Positions 45,587 through 54,277 are shown, counted from the stretch's first letter. The stretch: 64,000 nt of DNA from VRUE01 sp963704545 (GCA_963704545.1 OY969915.1:868001-932000); one strand, 5' to 3'. The notes: generated by a model from the sequence alone, not told the origin. Translations and numbers: made by a program.

Positions 45587-46864
45587 ATGGCGCCGACGGC
45601 CGACGAGAGCCTTCACTCAGTGCTGGTGACGATCGCGATGTTCGCCCTCTTCGGCGGCGGCATCGCCCTCTTGGTGAGCCGCATGCACCGCTCGAGGCCG
45701 GGCTTCGCCATCGGCCCGGCGGCGCTGGTCGCCTTCGGCCTGCGGGTGATCGCCGCCGGCCTGATCTCGCTCACGTCGGTGTCGCGGACCCTGCGGGGTG
45801 GTGACGAGCTGATCTTTCAGGACAAGGCGAGCCTGATCGTCGAAACCCCGATCGGCTCCAGCGAGTGGACGAACGCTCTGCTGAGCGAACTCCACGTCTA
45901 CACGCTTGCCCTCCAGCGCTACATGTTCGACTCGCCCGAACTGGCGATGCGCGTGACCCAGGTCGGGATCGCCGTCATCGGGCTGGTGCTGCTGGCCGCC
46001 GCGGTCTACGAGCTCGCCGGGCCGAGGGCGTCGGTGCTGGCGATGTGGCTGCTCGCCCTCGAGCCGGCCAGCATCTTCTTCTCCAGCCTCCTGCACAAGG
46101 AGGCCAACATGCTGCTCGCGATCGGGCTCGTCGCCCTCGGCGGCGCCAAGGTCTGGAAACGGGGGGAGGCGCGCTACCTGGCGATGGTCGTCGCCGGCTG
46201 CCTGATCGCGGTCGCCACGCGCCAGTACGCCGGCTGGTTCCTGATCGCCGCCGGCGCGGCGATCCTCCTGCACGCCGGCCTGCGTGCCGAGCACCGCACC
46301 GCGATCCGCTCGCTCGCCCTCGTCGCCTCGGTGATCCTCTTCGCCGCGATCGCCGCTCCCACCGTGCTCAACGCCTCGACCGACGAGAACCTCGAGCGCA
46401 ACGTCCAGCGCCCCCAGGAACACAATGCGAACGACAGCTCCAACCTGAAGCTGGAACAGGTCGACTTCTCGACCCGCGGCGCAATCGTCCAGAACCTGCC
46501 GAAGCGCTCGCTCGACGTCCTGCTGCGCCCCTTCCCCTGGCAGCTCGGCAACATCAGCCAGGGGCTCGGCCTGCTCGGCACCGCCGCCGCCTACACCGCG
46601 CTCTTCTTTCTCATCCGGACCCTCTATCGGAGCTGGGGCAGCATCATGACCCGCGCCGGGCCGCTCGTATACCTGGGCTTCTTCCTGCTGATGGCCTACT
46701 CGCTCAGCTCCGGCAACGCGGGCACCGCGTTCCGCTACCGGGTGCAGATCGTCTCGGTCTTCATCTGCATCGTCGTCGCCCTCTGGCGGCCCGGCGAGCG
46801 CCGCCGCGCCCCCGCGCCCGCCGCGCCGGCCGAACCCGCCCGCCTGGAGCCGGCGCAAGCCTGA
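45587..46864 (+). CDS. Polytopic membrane protein, polysaccharide polymerase-like
   Basis: A 425-residue protein with about ten hydrophobic segments and one larger external loop (about 265-330, DENLERNVQRPQEHNANDSSNLKLEQ). The only distinctive motifs are RGGDELIFQDKA after the second helix and SLLHKEANMLLAIGLVALGG in the middle. Size, topology and position (next to the Wzz/BY-kinase and within the glycan locus) suit a Wzy-type polymerase or a lipid-linked-sugar glycosyltransferase of the GT-C type. Sequence alone does not decide between these. The Pro/Ala-rich C-terminal tail is cytoplasmic by the positive-inside rule. It is convergent with the sulfotransferase gene. Confidence 0.6.
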   Translation: MAPTADESLHSVLVTIAMFALFGGGIALLVSRMHRSRPGFAIGPAALVAFGLRVIAAGLISLTSVSRTLRGGDELIFQDKASLIVETPIGSSEWTNALLSELHVYTLALQRYMFDSPELAMRVTQVGIAVIGLVLLAAAVYELAGPRASVLAMWLLALEPASIFFSSLLHKEANMLLAIGLVALGGAKVWKRGEARYLAMVVAGCLIAVATRQYAGWFLIAAGAAILLHAGLRAEHRTAIRSLALVASVILFAAIAAPTVLNASTDENLERNVQRPQEHNANDSSNLKLEQVDFSTRGAIVQNLPKRSLDVLLRPFPWQLGNISQGLGLLGTAAAYTALFFLIRTLYRSWGSIMTRAGPLVYLGFFLLMAYSLSSGNAGTAFRYRVQIVSVFICIVVALWRPGERRRAPAPAAPAEPARLEPAQA

Positions 46865-46874
46865 GCGTCCACGG

Positions 46875-46924
46875 CCTTCCGGTGCGCCTTTGCCCCCTTA
46901 TGGGGGATAAAGCGCACCGGAAGG
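46875..46924. repeat. Hairpin element, family 2, copy a
   Basis: Outer arms CCTTCCGGTGCGC and GCGCACCGGAAGG pair perfectly. An inner stem CCCCC/GGGGG with flanking T/A pairs follows. It lies between convergent genes, and its outer arms recur at 57425-57474. Confidence 0.8.
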
Positions 46925-46927
46925 GGT

Positions 46928-47938
46928 TTAGGCGGCCCAGGGCGGGGGGGCGCCGAGGAGCTTGCGAAGGTGCGCTTCGTCTTCGCGGTAGTGGGTCCGC
47001 AGCCTGGCGAGCGTCTCGGCGCTCGGGGTGTCGGGTTCCGCCGTGGTGTCGACGGCGACGCGGTTCCAGAGGAAGAGCCGCCGGGAGGCGAGGTTGAAGC
47101 GCTTGAGGACACGCCGCCGCCCCGAGCGCGGTACCCGTCGCCAGAGGCCGCTCAGCAGCGTCGAGCGACGGGCGGCGCGCTGCCAGCTGGTCAGGTCGAG
47201 CCAGGCGAAGCGGCGGTGGCTGCCGCCGTCGTGGTAGCGGCTGCCGAGGTTCGGCGGGCGGAAGCCGGGGTCGACTCCGAGGAAGGCGAACACCTCCGTG
47301 CAGACGGCGCCGGGGCCCTCTTCCAGATCGCCCTGGAAGAGGACGAGTAGCTGCTCGCGCGGGAAGACGTCGAGGTAGCCCCTGAGCAGGCGGCCGTACT
47401 CGCCGAGGACGACGTAGCCGTTGGTCTCGTCGGGTCGCAGGCGGGACTCGGCGAGGGCGTCGGGTTTGAGCAGCTCGTCGATCGCCAGGTCGAAGGGGCG
47501 CTGCTCGATGCCCCTCATCGTCGACATGCGGTGGTGTGAGCGGGCGCGGGCGACCGGGTCGCGCAGGATCGCGATCAGCTTCGCGCCGGGGTAGGCGTCG
47601 CGGATCCGGCTCGGGATCGTCGTCTCGGGCGAGTCGGAGGAGGCGGCCGAGCGGTCCGGCCCGAGCAGGGCGCCGTAGAGGTACTGCGGGGTCACCGTCC
47701 CGCACAGCTGTCCCTCGCCGCGGTGCTCGAAGGCGTCGGCGAAGAACTCCGCCGGGGACTCGTAGTAGGCGTGCCTCGGGGTGACGAAGTAGGGAAGCTC
47801 CTTGCCCTCGGGCAGGCAGAGCTCGGGGTGCGTGCGGAGCAGGTGGTGGAGGGCGGTGGTGCCGGCCTTGGCGGCGCCGACGACGAAGAAGTCGAGCGTA
47901 GGAGCGCCAACCGGGCGAGTCAGCGTGGCCACCCGCAC
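46928..47938 (-). CDS. Sulfotransferase (PAPS-dependent)
   Basis: A 336-residue soluble P-loop sulfotransferase. The 5'-phosphosulfate loop is VVGAAKAGTTALHHLL near the N-terminus and the 3'-phosphate motif is AILRDPVARARSHHRM (about 120-135). NGYVVLGEYGRLLRGYLDVFP and LLVLFQGDLEE are typical of the bacterial Sulfotransfer_1/3 families. It would transfer sulfate from PAPS to a hydroxyl, and in this context to the surface glycan. The GTG start at 47938 has a second GTG two codons on. It is the last gene of a minus-strand series but is separated from the GNAT gene by hairpin 1b, so it may have its own promoter. Confidence 0.88.
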   Translation of the reverse strand: MRVATLTRPVGAPTLDFFVVGAAKAGTTALHHLLRTHPELCLPEGKELPYFVTPRHAYYESPAEFFADAFEHRGEGQLCGTVTPQYLYGALLGPDRSAASSDSPETTIPSRIRDAYPGAKLIAILRDPVARARSHHRMSTMRGIEQRPFDLAIDELLKPDALAESRLRPDETNGYVVLGEYGRLLRGYLDVFPREQLLVLFQGDLEEGPGAVCTEVFAFLGVDPGFRPPNLGSRYHDGGSHRRFAWLDLTSWQRAARRSTLLSGLWRRVPRSGRRRVLKRFNLASRRLFLWNRVAVDTTAEPDTPSAETLARLRTHYREDEAHLRKLLGAPPPWAA

Positions 47939-47980
47939 AGGCTATCGCGGCCTGGTCCGCCGAATTGCCACCGGATAGGT

Positions 47981-48048
47981 AAGGCCATCGGGGGTCCCTC
48001 CTCAGGCCGCTTCGCGGGAGTTCCTGAGGAGGGACCCCCGATGGCCTT
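47981..48048. repeat. Long hairpin element, family 1, copy b (inverted orientation)
   Basis: Perfect 26-bp arms (47981-48006 and 48023-48048) flank the loop CCGCTTCGCGGGAGTT, the exact reverse complement of the loops in copies a and c. Its edge overlaps the stop codon of the GNAT gene on the minus strand. Confidence 0.85.
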
Positions 48049-48511
48049 ACGTGACCAGTACCAGGAAGCCGTCTGCCGTCTCGCCGGAAGGGCGAAAGCC
48101 CGCGCGGCGGAAGGCCGCCAGCGAGCGGGGGTTTTCCTCCCGCACGTGGGCCTCCACCTCCGCGTCGCGGTGCGATTCCCGTAGCTGCTCTACCGCGAGG
48201 GAGATGAAGCTTGGTGAGAGCCCCTGCCCTCGTGCTGAGGGCGCCAGGGAGAGACTGATCTCGTAGCTTCGCTCGCCTAGGCGGTCGAAACGGATTTGCC
48301 CGGCCGGCTCGCCCTCGCGCTCGCAGATCAGCAGCTGGCGGGCGGGATCGGCGAGCACGGCGGTCAGCCACGTGGCGTGCTCCTCTGTACCAACCTCAGC
48401 GGTGCTGCGGGAGGCGGCGCGGGTCTCGGGGTCGTTGCGCCACTCCCGTAGCAGCGCGGCATCGTCCTCGGAGGCGGGGCGAAGAGACAGTTCGGGGGTC
48501 TCGGTGGGCAC
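48047..48511 (-). CDS. GNAT N-acetyltransferase, PseH-like
   Basis: A 154-residue GNAT protein. The opening LRPASEDDAALLREWRNDPETR with EEHATWL a little later is the pattern of PseH/RimJ-type enzymes (WRN...EH..W). The acetyl-CoA loop is LAPSARGQGLSPSFISLAVEQL, and the last part, ENPRSLAAFRRAGF, is the usual GNAT motif B. In pseudaminic acid synthesis PseH acetylates the 4-amino group of the UDP-sugar after PseC. Position downstream of PseC, PseI and PseG supports that role. GTG start, 16 bp after the beta-propeller gene. The specificity is inferred. Confidence 0.75.
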   Translation of the reverse strand: MPTETPELSLRPASEDDAALLREWRNDPETRAASRSTAEVGTEEHATWLTAVLADPARQLLICEREGEPAGQIRFDRLGERSYEISLSLAPSARGQGLSPSFISLAVEQLRESHRDAEVEAHVREENPRSLAAFRRAGFRPSGETADGFLVLVT

Positions 48512-48527
48512 GCCGCCTGAAGACTGT

Positions 48528-49760
48528 CTAACGCTTTTTGCGCAGGGTGAACGTCTTGGCGGCGGTTTCCGTGCCGCCGCCTTTGCGGGTGTAGGTGACC
48601 AGGGCCTTCACCTTCGCCTTGCCCTTCTGGGTGAGAGCCCTCAGGACGCTTCCCTTCGGCTTGACCAAGAGCTTTACGGTTATCGCCCCCCCGACCGAGC
48701 GCTGCGTCGGCTTGACCCCCTTGCCTTTCAGCTTGAGGGCTCCCGCCGCCGGGACCGTGATCGGCAGCTTCGCGGTGCCGCGGCGCTTGTCGAGGATCGG
48801 CTTGCCGATTCGGAGCTTGCTCGAGGTTCCCCCTCCTCCGCCCGAGCCTCCGCCGCCCGGGGAGCCGCCGGGGAGGGGCTGCCAGGTCGGCCACGTCTGG
48901 GAGCCGCCCTCGTTTGTCAGCCGCGCCTCGTTGCTGCCGTTTGCGCTCATCGTGAAGATGCTGCCGCCTCTGGCGAAGGCGATCCGTTGCCCGTTTGGGG
49001 AGAAGGCCGGCATCTGGCTCACCGGCTTGTCGGTGAGCTTGGTTGCTCCGCCGCCGCTGGAGGCCATCGTGTAGATCTCGAACTTGCCGTCGCGACGGCT
49101 GGCGAAGGCGATCCGTTGCCCGTTCGGCGAGAAGGAGGGCTGGCGATCGTCCGCGGCGGTTTGGGTGAGGGCCGTCAGCCCGCTCCCGTCGAGGCCGACG
49201 GAGAAGAGGTTTTTGCGGGGGCCGGCGGTGCGGACGAAGGCGATCCGCTGGCCATCGGGCGAGAACGTGGGCGTCTCTTCGATCCCACCTTCGCTGACGA
49301 TGCGGGTCTGGTCGCTGCCGTCCGCGTTCATCAGGAAGAGGTCCGTGTACCAGCTGCCGAAGCGGATGCTGACGAAGGCGATCCGGGTGCCGTCCGGGGA
49401 GAACGCCGGCTGCGTATCGCTACCCGGGTCGGTGGTGAGGCGCGTTACCCCGCTCCCGTCGGCGTTCATCGCGTAGACGTCGTAGTTGCCGGCCCGGTTG
49501 GAGGCGAAGACGATGCGGGCGCCGTCGGCGGAGTAGGAGGGCTGGGTGTCGTTGCCCGGGCCGCTGGTCAGCTGGCGCTTGCCGCTCCCGTCGGCGTTCA
49601 TCGCGTAGATGTCCCAGCTGCCGTTCTGGTTGGAGGCGTACGCGATCCGGCCGTTGGCGCCGGGGAAGGCCGCTCCGGTCGCGGTTCCGCTGCCGAAGGC
49701 GAGCATGGCCAGCAGCATCGACACGGCTGCGACGGCGACTGTTGGTCTCGACACTCTCAC
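48528..49760 (-). CDS. Secreted TolB-like PD40 beta-propeller protein
   Basis: A 410-residue exported protein with start GTG 49760, chosen for GGAG eight bases upstream. The signal peptide ends near TATGAA. Seven PD40 repeats follow with the pattern FSPDGxRIAFxS...G...IYxMNADGS, as in TolB propellers. A Gly/Pro linker leads to a C-terminal Ig-like domain of about 100 residues (LRIGKPILDKRRGTAKLPI) common in Solirubrobacterales surface proteins. It lies within the minus-strand nonulosonate series, 47 bp downstream of PseG, although it has no obvious biosynthetic role. It may be a surface protein that uses or binds the glycan. Confidence 0.83.
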   Translation of the reverse strand: MRVSRPTVAVAAVSMLLAMLAFGSGTATGAAFPGANGRIAYASNQNGSWDIYAMNADGSGKRQLTSGPGNDTQPSYSADGARIVFASNRAGNYDVYAMNADGSGVTRLTTDPGSDTQPAFSPDGTRIAFVSIRFGSWYTDLFLMNADGSDQTRIVSEGGIEETPTFSPDGQRIAFVRTAGPRKNLFSVGLDGSGLTALTQTAADDRQPSFSPNGQRIAFASRRDGKFEIYTMASSGGGATKLTDKPVSQMPAFSPNGQRIAFARGGSIFTMSANGSNEARLTNEGGSQTWPTWQPLPGGSPGGGGSGGGGGTSSKLRIGKPILDKRRGTAKLPITVPAAGALKLKGKGVKPTQRSVGGAITVKLLVKPKGSVLRALTQKGKAKVKALVTYTRKGGGTETAAKTFTLRKKR

Positions 49761-49807
49761 TCGGTGCGCTCCATGTTGGGGTAACACGGCTTCCTCCCCG
49801 GAGTCGC

Positions 49808-50746
49808 TCAGCGCTGCACCAGTGCCGCGAGCTCCGCAGCGATTCTAAGCGCCCCCTGCCCGTCGACCGCCTCCTGCGCCCGGCTGGAGAGCTCCCGCCG
49901 TTGCGAGGCCGAGCCGAGGAGACCCTCCAGGGCCTCCGGGACCTCCTCCTCGTCGACGAGGAGGATGGCCTCGCGGGCGGCGAGCCTGGCTATCTGCGGG
50001 CGCTGGTTCGGCGCGCCCTCGAGCACCACCGCCGGGGTTCCGGTCGCGGCCGCCTCCAGCATCGTCTGGCCTCCCGTGCAGACGACCGCGTCGGTTCGCA
50101 ACAGCGGCTCGAGCAGCGAGGCGGGGCGATCGAGCACCGTGACCCCCCGCGGCGGCTCGCCGGCGAACCCCGGTCCCCAGACGAGCTCGATCTCGATCCG
50201 CGGCAGGCGCTCGCCGAGGTGCGTCGCGGTGCGACCACCAAGCCCGCCGAGGTCACCGCCCCCGGTCGTGACCAGCACCCGCTCCGGCGAGTCCCGCAGC
50301 GCGCGCGCCGCGACGTCCCAGTAGGGCCGGCGTAGGCAGGCGAACTCCAGGCCGGGGTCGTCGTGGCCGAGTCCGTACTGGGGCCCGATGACGATGCCGG
50401 CCGCACCTGGGTGCGGCAGGGCATCCGCGAAGGCGGCGAGAAGCCGGTGCGGTAGCTCCGGGACGCGCTGCCAGGCGAGGCGGTCGTAGGTGTCGAGCAC
50501 GAGCAGGTCAGGGGCCGGCTCGGTGATCGCCGCGACGATGGCGATGTCGAGTTGCCACGGCTCCCATCGCACGCCGTCGATCTCGATCTCCTCCTCGGCG
50601 CCCAGGCCGAACGTCTCGACCTCGAAGCCCTCGGCGCCCAGGGCGCAGGCGAGTGCCGTGCAGCGGGCCAGGTGGCCGAGCCCCACTCCGGCGCCCGCGT
50701 CGGCGACGAGCCGGGCCCGCTGCGGCGTCGGATCGCCGCCCGTCAG
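49808..50746 (-). CDS. pseG: UDP-sugar hydrolase, PseG-like
   Basis: A 312-residue GT-B-fold protein. The N-terminus RARLVADAGAGVGLGHLARCTALA matches the PseG/SpsG opening (R.D.G..iG.GH..R...LA, with the His as catalytic candidate). The C-terminal domain contains VLVTTGGGDLGGL, DAVVCTGGQTMLEAAATGTPAVV and the donor-phosphate segment ending PNQRPQIARL. PseG removes UDP from the diacetamido sugar before condensation by PseI. No ATG, GTG or TTG exists in frame before the conserved N-terminus. The only sensible start is CTG 50746, which overlaps the PseI stop (CTGA) and has GGAG five bases upstream. Confidence 0.82.
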   Translation of the reverse strand: MTGGDPTPQRARLVADAGAGVGLGHLARCTALACALGAEGFEVETFGLGAEEEIEIDGVRWEPWQLDIAIVAAITEPAPDLLVLDTYDRLAWQRVPELPHRLLAAFADALPHPGAAGIVIGPQYGLGHDDPGLEFACLRRPYWDVAARALRDSPERVLVTTGGGDLGGLGGRTATHLGERLPRIEIELVWGPGFAGEPPRGVTVLDRPASLLEPLLRTDAVVCTGGQTMLEAAATGTPAVVLEGAPNQRPQIARLAAREAILLVDEEEVPEALEGLLGSASQRRELSSRAQEAVDGQGALRIAAELAALVQR

Positions 50747-51810
50747 AGCATCTCCCAGGTGAGGACGTCGTCGTGCTCGACGGCGACCCGCAGGGTGCGG
50801 CCGACGACCTTGTCCAGGTCCCTGGGGGCGATGCCGAAGCCGGGTCGCTTGCGGGTCAGCATCTTCTCGCTCAGCACCGTGCCGGCCGGGTGGTCGCCGA
50901 CGACGATCAGGCTGCGGCGAGCCAGTCCGTACATCTCCTTCGCCTCCTCCGGCCCGGGCCCGTCCTTGCGGCCGTCGCCGAGCGCCGCCTGGGCTTCGCG
51001 GATGCCGCCGACCATCGCCTTCAGCTCTCCCGGCTCGAGGGCGAAGGGGTGGTCGGGGCCATCCATCGTGCGATCGAGGGTGAAGTGCTTCTCGACGAAT
51101 GCCGCGCCCAGCGCCGCCGCGGCGATCGGGACGGCGATCCCGGTGGTGTGGTCGGAGAGGCCGACGGGAACGCCGAAGGCCGTGCGCATCGTCGCCATCG
51201 CCCGCAGGTTGGCGCCCTCCGGCGGGGCGGGGTAGACCGAGGTGCACTGCATCAGGCCGACCTCCGTCGCTCCCGCCGCGGTGGCGTCGCGCAGCGCCGC
51301 CTCGACCTCTCCCAGCGTCGCCATCCCGGTCGAGATCAGCAGCGGCCGCCCGGTGGCGGCGGCGGCCGCGATCAGCACCGGGTCGACGATCTCGAAGGAG
51401 GCGATCTTCATCGCCGGCACGCCGAGCGCATCGAGCTCGGCGATCGCCTCGACGTCGAAGGGGCTGGAGAAGAAGGCGATTCCCTGCGCGGCGGCGTGGT
51501 CACGCAGCTCGACCTGCCACTCGCGGGGGAGGGCGATGTCCTCGAGCAGCTCGGAAGGGCTCTTCTGGCTGTGCGGGCCGAGGTACTCGAAGCCGGGAGC
51601 CTTGGTCGAGTAGAGGGCCTCTCCCGAGTAGGTCTGGAACTTGACCGCGTCGGCGCCGGCCTCGGCGGCGACGTCGACCAGCTCTCGCGCAACAGCCAGG
51701 TCGCGGTTGTGGTTGGCGCCGGCCTCGGCGATCACGTAGGTGGGGTGGCCCTCGCCGACCCCGCGCCCCGCGATCTCGAAGCTCGCCGGCAGGGTGGCGC
51801 GCTCAGCCAT
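50743..51810 (-). CDS. pseI: Nonulosonate (pseudaminic acid type) synthase with SAF domain
   Basis: A 355-residue NeuB-family enzyme. The barrel motifs are YVIAEAGANHNRDLA, ADAVKFQTYSGEAL, PAMKIASFEI, PLLISTGMATLGEV, VGLSDHTTG and FVEKHFTLDRTMDGPDHPFAL. The C-terminal antifreeze-like SAF domain spans about 295-350 (LIVVGDHPAGTVLSEKML...KRPGFGI). It condenses phosphoenolpyruvate with a 6-carbon amino sugar to give a nonulosonic acid. Neighbouring PseC, PseG and PseB make pseudaminic acid or a stereoisomer the likely product. It overlaps PseC by 8 nt and PseG by 4 nt, so all three are translationally coupled. Confidence 0.9.
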   Translation of the reverse strand: MAERATLPASFEIAGRGVGEGHPTYVIAEAGANHNRDLAVARELVDVAAEAGADAVKFQTYSGEALYSTKAPGFEYLGPHSQKSPSELLEDIALPREWQVELRDHAAAQGIAFFSSPFDVEAIAELDALGVPAMKIASFEIVDPVLIAAAAATGRPLLISTGMATLGEVEAALRDATAAGATEVGLMQCTSVYPAPPEGANLRAMATMRTAFGVPVGLSDHTTGIAVPIAAAALGAAFVEKHFTLDRTMDGPDHPFALEPGELKAMVGGIREAQAALGDGRKDGPGPEEAKEMYGLARRSLIVVGDHPAGTVLSEKMLTRKRPGFGIAPRDLDKVVGRTLRVAVEHDDVLTWEML

Positions 51811-52960
51811 CGCTCATCGCCTCGCGCACGACCTCGATCACCCGGTCCTGCTCGGCCGGGGCGAGGTCCGGGTAGCAGGGGAGGGAGAGGCAGCCGGCGT
51901 AGTAGCGCTCGGCCTCGGGGCAGAGGCCGGGGCCGTAGCCGAAGGCGCTGCGGTAGAAGGGGTGGCGGTAGACCGGGATGTAGTGGACCTGGGTGCGGAT
52001 CTCGTTCTCGAGCAGCCGCCGGTAGAGCTCGAGCCGCCGGGCCGTGCCCCCGCGCAGGTGGACGACGAAGAGGTGGTGGGCGTGCAGGGCGTCCTCGCCG
52101 GCCCGCGGGGGCAGGTCGACCCCGTCGATCCCGGCCAGTCCCTCGTGGTAGCGGGCAGCGATGGTGTTGCGGGCGGCGACGTGGGCGTCGAGCTTGCCCA
52201 GCTGCGAGTGGCCGAGCGCGGCGTGCACGTCGGAGAGCCGGTAGTTGAAGCCGAGGTGCTGCTGCTCGTGGTACCAGGGGCCCTCGTCGCCGGCGCCCTC
52301 GGGGTGGACGAAGCGCTCGGGGTCGCGGACCATGCCGTGGTGGCGGAAGACCGCGAGGCGCTCGGCCAGGGCGGGGTCGCGCGTGGTGACCACGCCCCCC
52401 TCGGCCGAGGTGATCGCCTTGGTCGGGTGGAGGCTGAAGATCGCCATGTCGGCGTGGGCGCAGGAGCCGACCTCGCCCTCGCCCGAGTGGCCGCCGAGCG
52501 CGTGTGCCGCATCCTCGACGATCGCGACGTCGGGACCGACCAGCTCGCGGATCGGCTCGATCGGGGCCGGCAGGCCGGCGAAGTGGACCGGGATCACGGC
52601 CTTGACCTTGGGCGTCATCGCCGCCTCCAGGGTGGCCGCGGAGACGTTCCACGTGTCGGCCTCGATGTCGGCGAAGAGCGGGCGGGCGCCGAGGTAGGCG
52701 CCGCAGTTGGCGCTGGCGGCGAAGGTGATCGCGCTGGTCACGATCTCGTCTCCCGGCCCGACCCCGGCGGCGAAGGCGGCTGCGTGGAGGGCCGCCGTGC
52801 CGGAGGAGAAGGCGACCGCATGGGGCACGCCGCAGCGGGCGGCGACGGCCTCCTCGAAGCCGCTCACGGCCGGTCCCTGGGTGAGCCAGTCCCCCTCGAG
52901 CACCGCCGCGACCGCGGCCCTGTCGTCGGCGTCGAGGCTCTGCTTCGAGTAGGGGATCAC
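51803..52960 (-). CDS. pseC: UDP-4-amino-4,6-dideoxy-HexNAc transaminase, PseC-like
   Basis: A 385-residue PLP aminotransferase of the DegT/DnrJ/EryC1 family. The N-terminus IPYSKQSLDADDRAAVAAVL, then LTQGPAVSGFE, is characteristic of PseC. The PLP site has SSGTAAL, VEDAAHALGG and the Schiff-base lysine in FSLHPTKAITSAEGG. The C-terminal half has FNYRLSDVHAALG and the QVHYIPVYRHPFY loop. The GTG start at 52960 gives the family N-terminus; the frame is open further upstream without similarity. It is divergent from PseB, with a 44-nt repeat element between them. Confidence 0.9.
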   Translation of the reverse strand: MIPYSKQSLDADDRAAVAAVLEGDWLTQGPAVSGFEEAVAARCGVPHAVAFSSGTAALHAAAFAAGVGPGDEIVTSAITFAASANCGAYLGARPLFADIEADTWNVSAATLEAAMTPKVKAVIPVHFAGLPAPIEPIRELVGPDVAIVEDAAHALGGHSGEGEVGSCAHADMAIFSLHPTKAITSAEGGVVTTRDPALAERLAVFRHHGMVRDPERFVHPEGAGDEGPWYHEQQHLGFNYRLSDVHAALGHSQLGKLDAHVAARNTIAARYHEGLAGIDGVDLPPRAGEDALHAHHLFVVHLRGGTARRLELYRRLLENEIRTQVHYIPVYRHPFYRSAFGYGPGLCPEAERYYAGCLSLPCYPDLAPAEQDRVIEVVREAMSDG

Positions 52961-52989
52961 CGGCCTGCGAACGGTAGCGGGACCGGCAG

Positions 52990-53033
52990 GTGCAACGTTT
53001 TTCGGCTCCCACAGGACCAGAAAACGTTGCACC
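52990..53033. repeat. 44-nt palindromic element, family 3, copy A
   Basis: It begins GTGCAACG and ends AAAACGTTGCACC, with CGGCTC at the same internal position as the copies at 58383-58426 and 62594-62637. This copy lies between the divergent pseC and pseB genes. Its terminal TTGCAC is followed 17 bases later by GATACA, a possible pseB promoter. Confidence 0.8.
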
Positions 53034-53097
53034 TTGGTTGTGGAGCGTCGATACACTGCGCAGCCGGGGCCGCGTGGGAGCCGCTCCGCCGACGCCG

Positions 53098-54114
53098 ATG
53101 ACCGACGCCTCCGCGAGAGAACCAAGCCCCGAGCTGAAGGGCAGGACGGTCCTTCTCACGGGCGGCACCGGCTCCTTCGGCAAGCGTTTCGTCGAGCACC
53201 TGCTGCGCGATCACGAACCGGCCGCGGTGCGGATCTACAGCCGCGACGAGCTCAAGCAGCACGAGATGCGCCAGGCCATCGCCGACGAGCGGCTGCGCTT
53301 CCTGATCGGCGACGTGCGCGACCTCAGCCGGCTGCGGATGGCGGTCCGCGGCGTCGACGTGATCGTCCACGCGGCGGCGCTGAAGCAGGTGCCGGCCTGC
53401 GAGTACAACCCCTTCGAGGCGGTACAGACCAACATCATCGGCGCCGAGAACGTCGTCACCGCGGCGATCGAGCACGGCGTCCCGCACACCGTTTCGCTCA
53501 GCACCGACAAGGCCGTCAACCCGGTCAATCTCTACGGCGCGACCAAGCTCAGCGCCGAGAAGATCGTCACCCAGGGCAACGTCTACGCCGGCGACTCGAA
53601 CGTGCGCTTCGCCACCGTCCGCTACGGCAACGTGGTCGGCAGCCGCGGCAGCGTGATCCCGCTGTTCAAACGGCAGGCCAGCGAGGGGAAGCTGACGATC
53701 ACCGACACGGAGATGACCCGCTTCTGGATTACCCTCGACGAGGCGGTCGATTTCGTGATCGCGAGCCTGGAACGGATGCAGGGCGGTGAGGTCTTCGTGC
53801 CGCGGATCCCGAGCATGTCGGTGATGGACCTGGCCGAGGCGCTGGCGCCGGGGGTCGAGCAGGAGATCATCGGCGTCCGTCCCGGCGAGAAGGTCCACGA
53901 GATCCTGCTGACCTCCGACGAGGCCCGCCACGCCGTCCGCTTCGAGACCTACTACGCGGTCTACCCGGCCTTCCCGTACTGGCGCACAACCGGCTTCCCG
54001 ACCGGGGAAGAGCTACCGCCGGGTTTCCGTTATGCCAGCGACAGCAATGACGAGTGGCTCACAGCCGAGCAGCTGCGCGAGATGGCCGCGAGCGTCGCGC
54101 CGGTATCCGGGTAG
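53098..54114 (+). CDS. pseB: UDP-N-acetylglucosamine 4,6-dehydratase (inverting), PseB-like
   Basis: A 338-residue extended SDR of the PseB/FlaA1 class. The Rossmann motif is LLTGGTGSFGKRFVEHLL, then YSRDELKQHEMRQ, FLIGDVRDLSRL and the diagnostic HAAALKQVPACEYNPFEAV. SLSTDKAVNPVNLYGATKLSAEK contains the Lys of the active site. It starts the pathway by converting UDP-GlcNAc to the 4-keto-6-deoxy intermediate used by PseC. ATG 53098. A short N-terminal extension (MTDASAREPSPELKGR) precedes the core. It ends at hairpin 1c. Confidence 0.92.
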   Translation: MTDASAREPSPELKGRTVLLTGGTGSFGKRFVEHLLRDHEPAAVRIYSRDELKQHEMRQAIADERLRFLIGDVRDLSRLRMAVRGVDVIVHAAALKQVPACEYNPFEAVQTNIIGAENVVTAAIEHGVPHTVSLSTDKAVNPVNLYGATKLSAEKIVTQGNVYAGDSNVRFATVRYGNVVGSRGSVIPLFKRQASEGKLTITDTEMTRFWITLDEAVDFVIASLERMQGGEVFVPRIPSMSVMDLAEALAPGVEQEIIGVRPGEKVHEILLTSDEARHAVRFETYYAVYPAFPYWRTTGFPTGEELPPGFRYASDSNDEWLTAEQLREMAASVAPVSG

Positions 54115-54277
54115 CTTCGGAGGGTTGGGTGGGGGATGGCCGCCATCCCCTCTCGAAGCACCCCAAGCTTCAAGCACTCGCGGCCTGAACACGGTCTCGG
54201 GCGCCCAAGCTCTTCTTAGAAGCTTGTGAAACCTGGAATCGGCTTCGCAGCCCGGGCCTTCGGGTCTCGACGCCATA
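54115..54277. other. Convergent intergenic, no gene seen
   Basis: It holds no gene. Hairpin 1c follows and is the only structured element before the convergent dioxygenase gene. Confidence 0.6.
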
